NCBI GenBank assembly: GCA_963853835.1
Contig: OY970828.1
Coordinates: forward strand, 59,636,861 to 59,700,860
DNA length: 64,000 bases
Direction: 5' to 3'
Origin: Calendula officinalis
Taxonomy: Eukaryota > Streptophyta > Magnoliopsida > Asterales > Asteraceae
This document shows, piece by piece, positions 1-11,036 of the stretch. Below the pieces are notes generated by a model, which worked only from the letters and a program-made list of their open reading frames with translations, ran no database searches and was not told where the DNA came from. The position numbers and the translations under genes are program-made. Numbering within the stretch: position 1 is the stretch's first letter; every line of letters starts with the position of its first letter.

Positions 1-62
1 TTATTTTTAAATTTACAATTTATGGGCCCACATACCGAGACAAAAACATAGGAAACAAGTAC

Positions 63-3000
63 CTGAATAACACTATGAGCAGCAAACCTCGATCTACTTT
101 TGTGAAAACTCACATCTACTTTTTCCCATGATACTCGAGAAAGACCAGTCACCATTTCCTCTGCATACATAAGATGATATTAGATTAAAAACCGTCATGC
201 AAATAAAAATAAATATCACTAATAATATATATAAATAGTCTTGTGGGACATCAGATGATTAGAGTAACAAACCTTCCACGTCATCTGAATTATCGCCAGC
301 TGTCGAGTCCTGCTCAATATCACATGCCTTACAGCGTTCTTCATACACAATATGAGGATACTTCTCATTTACCGAGTCTTCCCACTGCAACCACATAAAT
401 TAACCAAAATATAAGATAATGGAAATATAAAACCTTATGATATAGTGATATTAATATACCTTTGGGAGTTCTATATTACGCCTAATTGATGAAGTTCTCC
501 ACCCAACAATATCTAATTTTGTTGGTTAGGAAAAAACCAACAAACTTTATCTCACTAAAGGCATACCTTTCATAAAGTTCAAGAAAAGAAATACAAAGTG
601 TTTGTGGGTCGGTTTAACCCGAACCCATTTTGACCCGTTACCAAACCGACCCATTTTGACCAGTTACCAAACCGACCCATTTAGACAAATAGATTACAAA
701 CTTCAAAGGATACGGTCATAGCCGACATTTGCATATGTGACCCTGCGATGAAATGAGCGTAATGCTGACCTGTAATTTGTAAAAATGGCAATGTCACATA
801 CAGAAACTATCAAGAACTATAAATATAACAATATAAAAATGCGATTAAAATGGAAAATTGTTATGCGAAACATACATGAAGTAACAATCACCATCATCTT
901 CCAACATTCGTTTAAGTAGTGGAGGCTTTCCTTCATCATTATCTGTTAGGAAAAGGTGTTTGCCTGTTCTTCTAAATATCCAATGTATAACAAGAACTGC
1001 AGCTTTTTCTAGGGCAGATACACCAAAAAGAAAAGGCACCTTGCAAATCATAAATCCAATTTAAATCAATGGTGTTAACAATGAAGGTCATAATATACTA
1101 GGACTAATTCAATGTACCAAAGTGGATGGATAATTGGCCCATTAAATACCAGGATTAATCTCAAGAAATCCATTGATAATTAACATTACAGAAACTAGGA
1201 AGACAAAAATGGTGATCATTCAATCATGGATGTTTGATTAAGGCTATGTTTTTTTATCTCTAACGGGTCAAATGCATAGCATAGGATGAAAACGGGTCGA
1301 AATTTTCCCAAAGTGTATTTATAATCCATTTTATTCAAAAAAACAGATTATGACTGAAATAATAAACTTTTGTAATTACACACTACTTATTTATAAAAAC
1401 ATAATATAATTGGGATATACATGTTTTCAGATCAACCCGCCCAGACCCGTTTCGACCCGTACCCATACACTACATTTTGACCCATTATCAAGACCCATTT
1501 AGGAATAAACATGGACCCGAAAAAGAAGGAAAGAAGAGAAAGAAAAGTACCTGTTTATTTCCCCTTGAACCAAGATGAGGTGTTGCAACAGTAATAAAGT
1601 TCATTGGAATCAAACCGCCAATTGTAGCCTTTGCTTTTTCAACTAACAAATCCTCTGGAGGCCTGTATAATCTCCCAATAGCATATCTTGCCACTAAACC
1701 TCCCACAGAATGTGCAACAAATGAAATCTTATCAAGATTTGGCTTCTGTTTAATCACTTCTAGAACCTAAAATTAGTATAATATCAAGCTAAATTATATT
1801 ATTAAATAAATTGCCATTTGAATAGACATGTAACACCACAGGACCTAGAGGCCACTAAGTTTTAGGGACTATTGATGTTACAAGTTTCAGAATTAGGGAC
1901 TATTCGTGTAATATTAAAGAAGTCGAGGGACGAGGTCCATAATTTATACAAACCACGAGGACGATTTATGTAATTTACTCTATTAAAAATGAAAAACTAA
2001 CCTCCTGAGATAATCGCTCACCCATTACATCTACACCATCCAATGTTTGAGATGCTGCGTTTCTTTCACTTCCTACATTACATAAGCAACATATGAAACA
2101 ATTGCAGGTGTTCATCAGGTGATATGAAAGAATATGCTAAAAAATGATCCTTACTGTGAACAAATACTTTGTCTGGTAGTGACTTAACAAACTGCTCTGC
2201 AGCAAATTTCCAATCAGCTGAACTGCAACACAATAAAGAATTTCACTTTAGATATTTAAATAGTACACCATAACAATATCAGATGCCTAAATCCTAATAC
2301 TCGACATGTGATTAGTTTAGACTTTAGATTTTACTTTTTGGATCCTAATCCCCAAAATACTTATAGGAATGCACAAGGAAACCTGGTTTCATTTTGGAAA
2401 TTATCATCTCATTAATACTAGTATGTTATCTATTGTATTTTATAAATAAAACGAAGAACTACATTATGTAATAAGTGCAGTTTTTCAAGGTCTTTCAGAA
2501 AAGGTACTAGTATGCTTTTATATAATTCAACTATAAACTCGTTTTAATACCTTAACTTGCATTTATTTTATCTAACATATTCATGGTATACAAGATAGGA
2601 CTCACAGATCATGTGCTGCGTGTAAAATCATATCATATTGAAGTCTTATAGATGTTGCACTAATATAATCTTAATAAATTGTACTTCTATTCCTATAAAC
2701 TTCACATGCGTTACCGTATTAATTTAAACTTTATGCAATCAGAAAACTGTTGGCTTAGTTCATCATTTCAGTGTAAAGTTCGTAATAACTTGCGACTTTG
2801 CAAGTATAATGATCATGACTATTAAGTTTGCTTCAAACATCCTTCAAATATACAGTATAATGATCATGACTATTAAACTTGCGACTAATCAAGCCACATT
2901 AAACAAACCTAATCTCAACGTTCACGGACAACATTCTTCCAATATACAGCATAAACAGCAATTTCACCGACCTAATAATCTTACAGTCGATAACAGTACT

Positions 3001-3148
3001 ATCAATAAGTTGACGTGTCTAACCTTCCAAGGATTCCATTGACCATGACCACGAGATGATCGGCAGATGAAACATCGGATGCGTCACAACTGAATACATT
3101 TTCGCCGCCGGCGACCGCCTCGGATGAGCAGATATCGCCGTTTTTCAT
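63..3148 (-). CDS. DUF676 putative serine esterase/lipase, C-terminus off window
   Basis: Alpha/beta hydrolase of the plant DUF676 (putative lipase) family; its substrate is not predictable from sequence. Nine exons read on the minus strand: 3148-3024, 2222-2155, 2072-2002, 1766-1551, 1039-876, 769-714, 512-460, 384-273 and 160-63. All junctions are GT..AG with phases that join, giving 321 codons. Exon 1 starts MKNGDICSSE and contains HLVVMVNGILG, the conserved first strand and oxyanion region. The nucleophile elbow VAHSVGGLVARY (exon 4) holds the predicted catalytic Ser, with Ala in place of the usual Gly before His. HIVGWRTSSIRR (exon 7) probably carries the catalytic His. The last exon of the family, about 20-25 residues, would lie left of base 1. 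Introns contain degenerate repeats. Confident in family and structure; the molecular role is unknown. Confidence 0.9.
626..690. repeat. 26-bp tandem duplication in intron
   Basis: A 26-bp unit beginning CATTTTGACC starts at 626 and 652, with a partial third copy at 678. It lies in the intron between exons 6 and 7 of the DUF676 gene. Similar GACCC-rich words recur at 1430-1500. Confidence 0.6.
1832..1985. mobile_element. Degenerate Mutator-like MITE fragment
   Basis: Intronic sequence with words such as 'ttagggactatt' (twice) and a right end 'gtaatttactc' matching the ends of the better preserved element at 24316-24687. The left end and target duplication are not clear, so this is only a remnant. 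Confidence 0.35.
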
Positions 3149-4108
3149 CCTTTAAGCATCCGATTTCTACTATTGCAGAATGTTACACAATTAAACCGTG
3201 AAATTCGGATATTATTGTTTATATGGTACGATCTTGCCAAATTTGTCAAATTCAAATTGGAAATTCAAGAGATAAGGATATGATCACGTGTAAGTGTTGC
3301 TATAAACAAAAGAAAGCCTTATAAGTGAAGAAAGAGGATGAAGAAGAAGACGTGGCGCCGTGGCGGTGATGGAAATGCCCCGTCCCGTTTTGACAGAAAA
3401 TGAAGAAAAAGGGAAAAAAAGAAACAAATATCTTGATACTTCTTCTCGAACGTATATTAAAATAATTTCTAGAAAAGTGTTAATTTTTATTTATTTAAGT
3501 GAAAATTGATTTATATGTTGTTGTTAATAACGATGACTCGCAGTTCAACAGGTTGTAAAGATACACATTACATTCATAACTTAACATTTTATTAGTTTTG
3601 CTAAAGTTACACAATTATTATCCACGTGCAAACACGCCGAATTAATTGCATATTTACTTGATTTGTATACCATAATTATCTAAAATAATTTAAAATAATA
3701 AAATAGATCAAATAAAAAGAACTATAAAAAATTGCTATCATTGTATAAAATAAAAGCATCGTTTAAACATTATAAAAAAGAGACTATTTAAAAGACGATA
3801 TTAAAAAAAAGTAATATTATTGTATAAAAACAATCACTATTCTAACACTATAATAATGTATTAAAAATAAACACTATTTGAGAAAAAGAAAAAAAAAACT
3901 CAAATATTATACTATTCATCTAATATTCACAATGTTTATTATAGTAATAGATAGATTATAGTTCATTACTTTATTCTATTTATTTGCCCACATTTATGTC
4001 CTTAATATTTACATATTATGAGTCTTAATTTCATGACGTTTAGTTTACAATCATTTGCTCTATATAAAGACTAAAGAGTTATCATATACATTTTGTAACA
4101 CACAAACA
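3149..4108. other. Intergenic, promoter side of DUF676 gene
   Basis: Upstream of the minus-strand lipase-like gene. Purine-rich near 3330-3430, then very AT-rich. I see no ORF with family resemblance and no element with paired ends. Confidence 0.5.
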
Positions 4109-4172
4109 TATCTAATGAGAATGTTAGAATGTTTATATCATATCTAATGAGAATGTTAGAATGTTTATATCA
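4109..4172. repeat. Perfect 32-bp tandem duplication
   Basis: A 32-bp unit beginning TATCTAATGAGAATG is present twice, head to tail, at 4109-4140 and 4141-4172. The MITE at 4177 follows almost directly. Confidence 0.85.
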
Positions 4173-4176
4173 CTTA

Positions 4177-4622
4177 CACTGTGTTCCCAAGTTTTTAAAT
4201 GAAAGAAAAGAGAAGAAAGTTAAGGAAAAGAAGAGAAAAGAAGGAATTTATGAAAGAAATTAATGTTCTTCTTTGTGTTCCCGAGTCGGAAAGAAAATGA
4301 AGGAAAATTATATTTTTTAGTATTCTCGAGTTGGAGAGAAAGGAAGAAAGTTATTAAATTTACAGTTTTAGCCTTAAAATGTAGATTAATTAGGAAATAT
4401 GAGGGATAATTTGGTAAATACAATTTTTTTTCATTAAATGTAACTTCTTTTCTCTCCAAATCTTCCCACTTTTGGGAGGAAGATTAGGAGAGAAATAATG
4501 GCAAAAAACTTCCCTCGTCTTCCTTTCTCTTCATTTAATAACAAACTCTGGAACATGATAAAAATTAATTATCTTCTCAAATCTTTTCTTTTCTCTCTTA
4601 ATTCAAACTCGGGAACACAGCG
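4177..4622. mobile_element. Tourist/PIF-Harbinger-like MITE
   Basis: Terminal inverted repeats CACTGTGTTCCCAAGTTT and, at the right end, the complement of CGCTGTGTTCCCGAGTTT. It is flanked by a 3-bp TTA duplication (4174-4176 and 4623-4625), typical of PIF/Harbinger. Length 446 bp, AT-rich, no coding capacity. Internal copies of the terminal word occur at about 4273 and 4322. A decayed relative without clear ends may lie at about 37010-37290. Confidence 0.8.
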
Positions 4623-5255
4623 TTAAGCTAATTGATTGACAACATTAACAATATTTTTATGTAACTTTTTATTTTTCTTTAACCCATAAAGTCTTGCCTC
4701 CACAGCCTAAATGAGAACATCAGTGCAAAAACATAATTGGCTCTCTTTTTTTACAAATAACTATAAACTAACATGTATAATATATATCTTATAAGGTTTG
4801 AACCCACAACATCTTGATTGCAGGTCACTTACATACGCCTATGATAAAGACCTTTTAGTAAAAATATTTTAATAAAAAGTCTTAATTTGAAACGAGTTAG
4901 AAGATGCGGAATGCACATCCATTAATGCATTTACAGGTGCATCTGAAACTTCAACGAATCAACGAATTTTTATGTAGTTGGGCCTAATTTTGACCCATAA
5001 AAAGCCATCAAGACATATTATTCGTCTTTGATGCCAAAACTTTAATGCAATCATCAAACTCCAATGTAACATTTCAACACACAAGATTCATCAATTTATA
5101 AAAACCAAAACTATAAAAATAAAATAATACCAACATGTCCCAAAATCATCAAACTTGAATGTAACATGTCACACAATGTATCCACATCTAAACAGAAACA
5201 ATACACAAAAATATTACATATAGAAATCTATCTCTAAACAACTTAACAAATCACT
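4623..5255. other. Intergenic / 3' flank of WRAP73 gene
   Basis: AT-rich sequence downstream of the WRAP73 stop codon (minus strand). It presumably includes the 3' UTR near 5150-5255. No other feature recognised. Confidence 0.4.
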
Positions 5256-8166
5256 TCAATCATCTGAACTATAATCACTGTTAGATTCATCAGGCAACAA
5301 AGGAACAGCAGCACAACAAAACAAGTCTTTATCTTTCAACAGAAGACAACTACCATTAAAATCCCATTTCAAATCCATAACTGAAAACTGTGGTAACGGA
5401 ACGTTTACACAGTAAGCACCAGATGGGGTCCACATGTACAAGTGGTGGGTCCCGGTGCACAAAACAAGTCTGGTGCATGTTGGGTCCCACGCTGCAGCAC
5501 GGATAGGGTCTTTCTGGACCAAAATGGCAGCAAGTTCTAGAAGGTTCATGTCCCAAATCCAAAGTACAGCTGGCATGCTATCGTTGCGTGTGCAGATGTA
5601 TTGATTGTCTTTGCTCCATGACAAGATCCCTGCAATTTGGTTGAACAAATACACATATTTTGTATTCTTTTTTGGCCAAAATGCATTTTAGTACCCTAAA
5701 GTTGGCTGACTAGATCTTCTATTAACCTAAACTAATTTAGTGCCCTGACTCACTAATTTGACCGTGTTTTCTTACGTGACTTAATTTCATTGGAGTTTTT
5801 GACGAACTAAAAAATATATACAGTCATCTCAATACATTGATATTATAAGTAGGGTTGTCAAAACCTGACACGGCACGACAAGAATACACGAAACGAAACG
5901 AAATTGGGACGAAATCAAAATTTGAATTTGTGTTCGTGTAAAACAAACACGAAGTCGTGTTGTGTCATGTTCGGGTTTAGAGATTAACACGAAATTGACA
6001 CGATAGTTATGATTTTGGGAACATTTAGAAATTTATGTTATAATTTTGTCGTGTTTGTCGGTTTTTTAGCATGTATTAAGTAAGAAATTTGATATTTTTG
6101 TTATTTATCTCGTGCTGTTGTGTTAGCGTTTTTTAATTGGATCGTGTTCGTGTTACCAAAAGAAAACACGACTTCATGTCGTGTTGTTTTCGTGCTGAGA
6201 TAAACAAATTCGTGTCGGGTCGTATTACCCAAAAACACGAAACGATAGCACGATTTGACAGCCCTAATTATAAGCAAATCACGCGAGAAAACAAAACCAA
6301 ATTAGCGAGTTAGGGTACTATATCGACCATTTTCTCAAGTTCAGTGTACAATGTTGCACCTTTAACAGTTCAGGGTAGTAGAGGACCTAATCAGCCAAAT
6401 TTAGGGTACTAAAGTGCATTTTGGCCTTCATTTTTATAAAATTTCAACAAAATAGAGGAAGTTGTCAGACAGAAGTTACCAATTCCTTGCTTAGGGTTTG
6501 GCTTGTCAGCAGGAGGTTTTTGAAAAGGCAAGGTGATGGGTAACTCCATAATATCATATCTAACATCAATTAATCCTTCTGGACCACAATTGTGTTGTGA
6601 AAAATCATCTGTTAATGATAACTCAGACATATCAAGCTGTAAGGGCTCATCCACTTCCTGTAATAAAGATTGACAGGAATCAATCATCATATAGTCAAGG
6701 GGTATTTTGGGTATTTGAAATAGTTTTTAATTACCTTAAAAACAGCAGCAGAACAAGGAGCTCTGACAGTAGACAGATGCATAAATTCAGCAAATACTTT
6801 CCATGTTAAGTGATTTATAACTCTTAACATTTGGTCATAACTACCAACTGCTAAAGATTGACCATTAGGAGACCAACAGACACTTTTCACACCTAATCCA
6901 CTTTCATAAGCCTGATATTTAGATAAACATCTTCCATCTAACGAGTAAATCAAAACCTTATATTCAAGAGGCGAATCCCAAATCACAATTGCAGTATCAT
7001 CAGGTGACCATTCCACATCAGCAAGATCAACTGTATCAACAGCAAAAACTCCCATAATTTCCCATGATTGACAAGATATCAAATTTACATAATCTTTACA
7101 ATCTCTGCGTGTGCTAATTGCAGCAAAGCTTCCATCTTTAGTGAAAGAAACGCCTTTTGACCCGTGTTTTGGCCACTGAACATGAATGCAGGCTGTGTTT
7201 AGTAGTGACCAAACGGTTAATCTTAACTGAAATTCTGATGTGGTGATGATGTGGCGGCTGTCTGGGCTCCACCTGGCATAGGCAATCCCTGCTGGACCTT
7301 CGTCTATTTTGCAGGTCCATTCGGGTTGGGCTAATGACCAGGCTTGGATCATGGGCTTTTTGTAGAGCCCGCATAGGATGTATTCTGAATCTAGGGCCCA
7401 TTCGATGTAGCTTATTTTGTCCATGCAAGAAAATAGTTGTACAACCTAAATCAATGTAAAAGTTATGAATTTATATAAAAAAATAGGAGGATTATTAAAA
7501 TATGCTTGATTTCTAACATCTTTGACCCATTTGAGATAAAGAGAACTCAAAATCTGATCTAGTTAGAAGTAAGTGGGTCAAAATTTCCACCTCTAATATT
7601 TTCTTCCAAGATTGTTAGGTGTTCATATATGTGGATACGCGATGGTACATTTCTAAATATTAACAATTTGGTTAACTAAAATAGAGAAAGAAATTGGTCT
7701 TCGTTTTATATATTTAAATATTGATCTTTTTTTGAAAAAAACTACATACCTACGTGCAGTTGCAGTCACATAAGCAAATACAGATCACTTCATTATAATA
7801 AATGACAAAAATAACTTGAATTCTCAATTAAGCACTAGATTGTTACAAAAGCATAATAAACAGCAGCAGCATTACCATAAGTCTATCCTATTATTCTAAA
7901 ATTTTCATCATTTCCTCCTGAACCACGCACTTCCTAAATCAAAATGTAGCCAGAAATTAACCACAATACTCATCCATCAAACAAATAAAACCTAAGCACC
8001 TTCAAACCTAACAACCTAAACAACGCCAATTGCCAAATCTTATTACCTTGAAAGACAAAACATCTCGAATGACAAGCCGGTAATCCACAGCAACAGCGAG
8101 ATACCGAGCATTTGGGGAAAAACAACAGGGACCAGTCTGCTTAAAAGGTTCTGTAAATTCCATCAT
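5256..8166 (-). CDS. WRAP73: WD repeat-containing protein WRAP73 (WDR8)
   Basis: WD40-propeller protein. In animals and fungi the family acts at centrosomes and spindle poles in microtubule anchoring; the plant role is little known. Four exons on the minus strand: 8166-8047, 7445-6735, 6657-6480 and 5629-5256, together 1383 nt or 460 residues, the family's usual size. The N-terminus MMEFTEPFKQTGPCCFSP is the family signature. The start could be the first Met (8166) or the second (8163). WD-type words include WSPDSRHIITTSEF, VEWSPDDTAIVIWD and CWSPNGQSLAVGSYD. The C-terminus is acidic (SNSDYSSDD). The last intron (5630-6479) carries two nested MITEs. Confidence in identity is high because every exon joins in phase and matches the family order. 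Confidence 0.93.
5674..6426. mobile_element. Mutator-like MITE in WRAP73 intron 3
   Basis: Long terminal inverted repeats beginning GGCCAAAATGCATTTTAGTA at the left, and at the right the complement of GGCCAAAATGCACTTTAGTA. Flanks are TTCTTTTTT (5665-5673) and TTCATTTTT (6427-6435), a 9-bp duplication with one mismatch, as expected for Mutator-like insertion. It contains a second, complete MITE at 5850-6266. Confidence 0.8.
5850..6266. mobile_element. hAT-like MITE nested inside the intronic MITE
   Basis: Ends TAGGGTTGTCAAA and TTTGACAGCCCTA are inverted copies. The perfect 8-bp flanking duplication ATTATAAG (5842-5849, 6267-6274) is the hAT hallmark. The interior is rich in variants of CACGA and TCGTG. 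Length 417 bp, non-coding. Confidence 0.9.
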
Positions 8167-8597
8167 AGAAAGAACACCTTAAGTATCTTCGCACAAAAAC
8201 CTAACAAATCATGATTTGAATATCGTGAAACGGCTAAAAAATTATAAGAAAAAATCGGATTTGAGGTACTGAGGGTATCAATTAGCCCAGTATTTCCCTG
8301 ATCGTTTAATTTAAGATGATAGATTGATCATACGAGGGAGATTTGGTAAGATTAGTAGATCTGAGGTGAAACTTGGTGAGTTTAAAATTTGAACTCACTG
8401 TGGCAAAGGAAAAGAAAATAGAGAATGTTTGACTTAAACAGCGAAACAAACGGCTCATGGATAACGTAAAGCAACGGGATGGTTAAAACAAACATCCACT
8501 TACCTTAAAAATTTATTTAAATTGATAAAATATTTATTTTAGCTTATATATAAGGATATTATAAAATAACTAAAAGTAGGTTATAGAAAAGAGTTTT
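8167..8597. promoter_or_regulatory. Upstream region of WRAP73 gene
   Basis: The sequence upstream of the minus-strand start should hold the promoter and 5' UTR. I cannot place a TATA box with confidence. Confidence 0.3.
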
Positions 8598-8737
8598 GCT
8601 AATGACACCCTTAGGGTTGTTACTAACATATATAAAAAGCTTGTACATTGATTAAAAATATAATATTTCTAAAATTTAGGGGGTTGTCTTTTGTGTATTT
8701 TGTCTTCTTAATGACAGCCCTAAGGGCTGTCATTAGC
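8598..8737. mobile_element. Small MITE, GCTAATGACA family
   Basis: 140 bp with inverted ends GCTAATGACACCCTTAGG and CCTAAGGGCTGTCATTAGC. Related copies lie at 15829-15953 and 25570-25690 and share the inner words 'gtacaagctttttatgcatg' or their complements. The target duplication is not clear. Confidence 0.7.
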
Positions 8738-9112
8738 ATTTTACTATAGAAAAATAGGTTGGAAAAGAAAAGAATGAGAATAAAAGTATGTACTTATCGA
8801 ATAAGCTTAAAAGGTTATGCTAAAATGACTTTTTTAACGGGATGTAAATAAGCTATTAAATCTACATAAATACCTAAAATAAGTTTATTAAACTTAGAGC
8901 GAATTACATCTAAGGTCTTTGTGGTTAACCACTTATTGCAGCCATAGTCCCTAAACTTCATTAAGTACACTGAGAGTCCCTGGTGTTGCCACTTTGTTGC
9001 ACCCGTAGTCCCTGAAGCAAACATACGTTAATTAAAGTCGTTAAATCTCTCATATGCACATCACATGATGGGTAATATGGTAATTGTCCACCCCTTCCTC
9101 ATATTTAAACCC

Positions 9113-9812
9113 GAGTAAATTACATGGAAGGTCCCTGTGGTATACTACTTATTACAGCCTTAGTCCCTGAACTACATTTATTACACCGGAAGTCCCTGGT
9201 GTATACACTTTGTTACACACATGTAGCATGTAAACGAACGAACGATTCGTGAACTAGACAAATATAATCTAGGGTTACAAACATGTGTTTCTTTATGTTC
9301 GTTTGTGTTCGTTTATGTTTGTTAAGAAAATTTAGTGTTCACGAACGATTCGTGAACTAGGGTAACAAACATAAACGAACATAAACAAACACAAACGTAC
9401 ACGAAACAAACACAAACAAACACAAACAAACATAAACAAATACAAACGAACATGAAACAAACACAAACGAACATAAACAAACTCAAACGAACACTAATAA
9501 ACGAACGTAAACAAACGGAAACGAACGTATGTTCACGAACATAAACGAACGAACTGGCATTTGTTCGTGTTCGTTTGTTTAACTAAACGAACACAAAATC
9601 TTATTTGTGTTCGTTTGTTTAGCTAAACGAACGAACATAAACGAACTCCCGCCGAACGGTTCGCGAACGATTCGTTGAGCGTTTGGTTCGTTTACAAGCT
9701 TACATGTGGGTAACAAAGTGTATATACCAGGGGCTTCCGGTGTAATAAATGAAGTTCAGGGACTAAGACTGTAATAAGTAGTATACCACAGGGACCTTCC
9801 ATGTAATTTACT
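9113..9812. mobile_element. Second palindromic layer inside 8897-10029
   Basis: Starts GAGTAAATTACATGGAAGG and ends with the inverted copy CCTTCCATGTAATTTACT. The arms are about 105 bp and resemble the outer element's arms. I could not find a clean target duplication, so it may be a separate insertion or part of a compound element. Confidence 0.65.
9220..9707. mobile_element. Innermost palindrome rich in AAACGAAC repeats
   Basis: Inverted ends ACATGTAGCATGTAAACG and the complement of ACATGTAAGCTTGTAAACG enclose repeated AAACGAAC, ATAAACGA and TTCGTGAAC words. It is non-coding and probably a hAT-like MITE expanded by short tandem repeats. Confidence 0.6.
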
Positions 9813-10274
9813 TAGGTTTAAGTATGAGGAAGGGGTGGACAATTACCATACTACCCATCATGTGATGTGCACATGGGGAATTTAACGGCTTTTATTAACG
9901 TCTGTTTGCTTCAGGAACTACGCGTGCAACAAAGTGGCAACACCAGGGACTCCCAGTGTACTTAATGAAGTTTAGGGACTCTGGTTGCAATAAGTGGTAA
10001 ATCACAGGGACCTTAGATGTAATTCGCATTTAAACTTATAAGCACAAATTCATAAAATTAGGCTAATATAAGTTTACTAAGTTCAAATAAATTGATAAGC
10101 TAAAAACGCATCCTCAAAAGTTCAATTTTCACTTAAAAATGTAGCTTTTAAGAGTTGTGAATTTGTAATGCACATGTAAAAGATCCTTATTATCTATAAT
10201 AACATTTCATATGTAAAAGATCCTTATTATCTATATAACATTTCCTAAGGGGAAAAGTTATTAGTCATTTACGG

Positions 10275-10641
10275 TCAATCAGTCATGATTGCTCAAAACC
10301 GGATATCAGGATTTCCAGATAATTATATTTACTATTCGAGTTTGGTATTAGAAATTTGGATACTCAGATATCGGATATCCAAAATCTTGGATATCCGAAA
10401 TCCGGATATCCGGTATCTAAAAAACCAAAATATTCAGATACTTTAGGTTATTTCGGATATCTTTTGGATATTTAGTTTTTGAATATTTTATGAATATCAG
10501 ATATCCGAAAATCTTAATAAATACTATCCAGATTCGATATCCGAATCTAAATATCCAGATTTTCATATATTTGAATTTTCGGATACCAGGATTATAGGAT
10601 ACCGGGATTTCAGTTCGCGTAGCACGGGCAGATGCTACTAG
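10275..10641 (+). repeat. GGATATCC-rich repeat with Helitron-like end
   Basis: About 340 bp are packed with the 8-bp palindrome GGATATCC and variants (GATATCCGAA, CGGATATC). At the right edge a hairpin GTAGCA-8 nt-TGCTAC is followed by CTAG|T (10638-10641), which resembles a Helitron 3' end. No 5' end was found, so assignment to Helitrons is tentative. Confidence 0.45.
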
Positions 10642-11036
10642 TTTTTTTAACAACACTACATACCCACTTTATTTAAAATCTACATCATTTTGTTCATAAA
10701 AAGATTTGGTATTTCAAATATAAAGATAACTAATAATAATATGAGTATTGTTGCGTTCTAAACATGATAAACTTATCTATCATGATATTATTACAATGTT
10801 AGTGCTCTCATATATAAAACACTTGAATCATTTCCTCAAGTTTTCCCCCCTTGTATTGTATGCTTTAAATCCATTTTGTTCATTAACAGCGATCGATCTT
10901 TCTTCTGTTTGTTTCGGCAAAATACATTTTCATTCTTAAAGCTAAAATACTGTTTCACATAAATAAGTGAGTTTTATATTTGTCGTAAATAAAAACAAAC
11001 AAATCTTTATTCAAAAAAAGGGGCAAGACATGTATG
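10642..11036. other. Intergenic, 3' flank of UQCC1 gene
   Basis: AT-rich sequence below the minus-strand UQCC1 stop codon. Only short random ORFs; no element ends recognised. Confidence 0.4.

Larger units (their letters stand above)
8897..10029. mobile_element. Fold-back Mutator-like MITE (outer layer)
   Basis: Arms of more than 200 bp run inward from GAGCGAATTACATCTAAGG (left), and the right end is the complement of ATGCGAATTACATCTAAGG. A perfect 9-bp duplication TTAAACTTA flanks it (8888-8896, 10030-10038). The arms contain 'gtccct' phrases spaced about every 40 bp. Two further palindromic layers sit in the middle. Confidence 0.85.
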
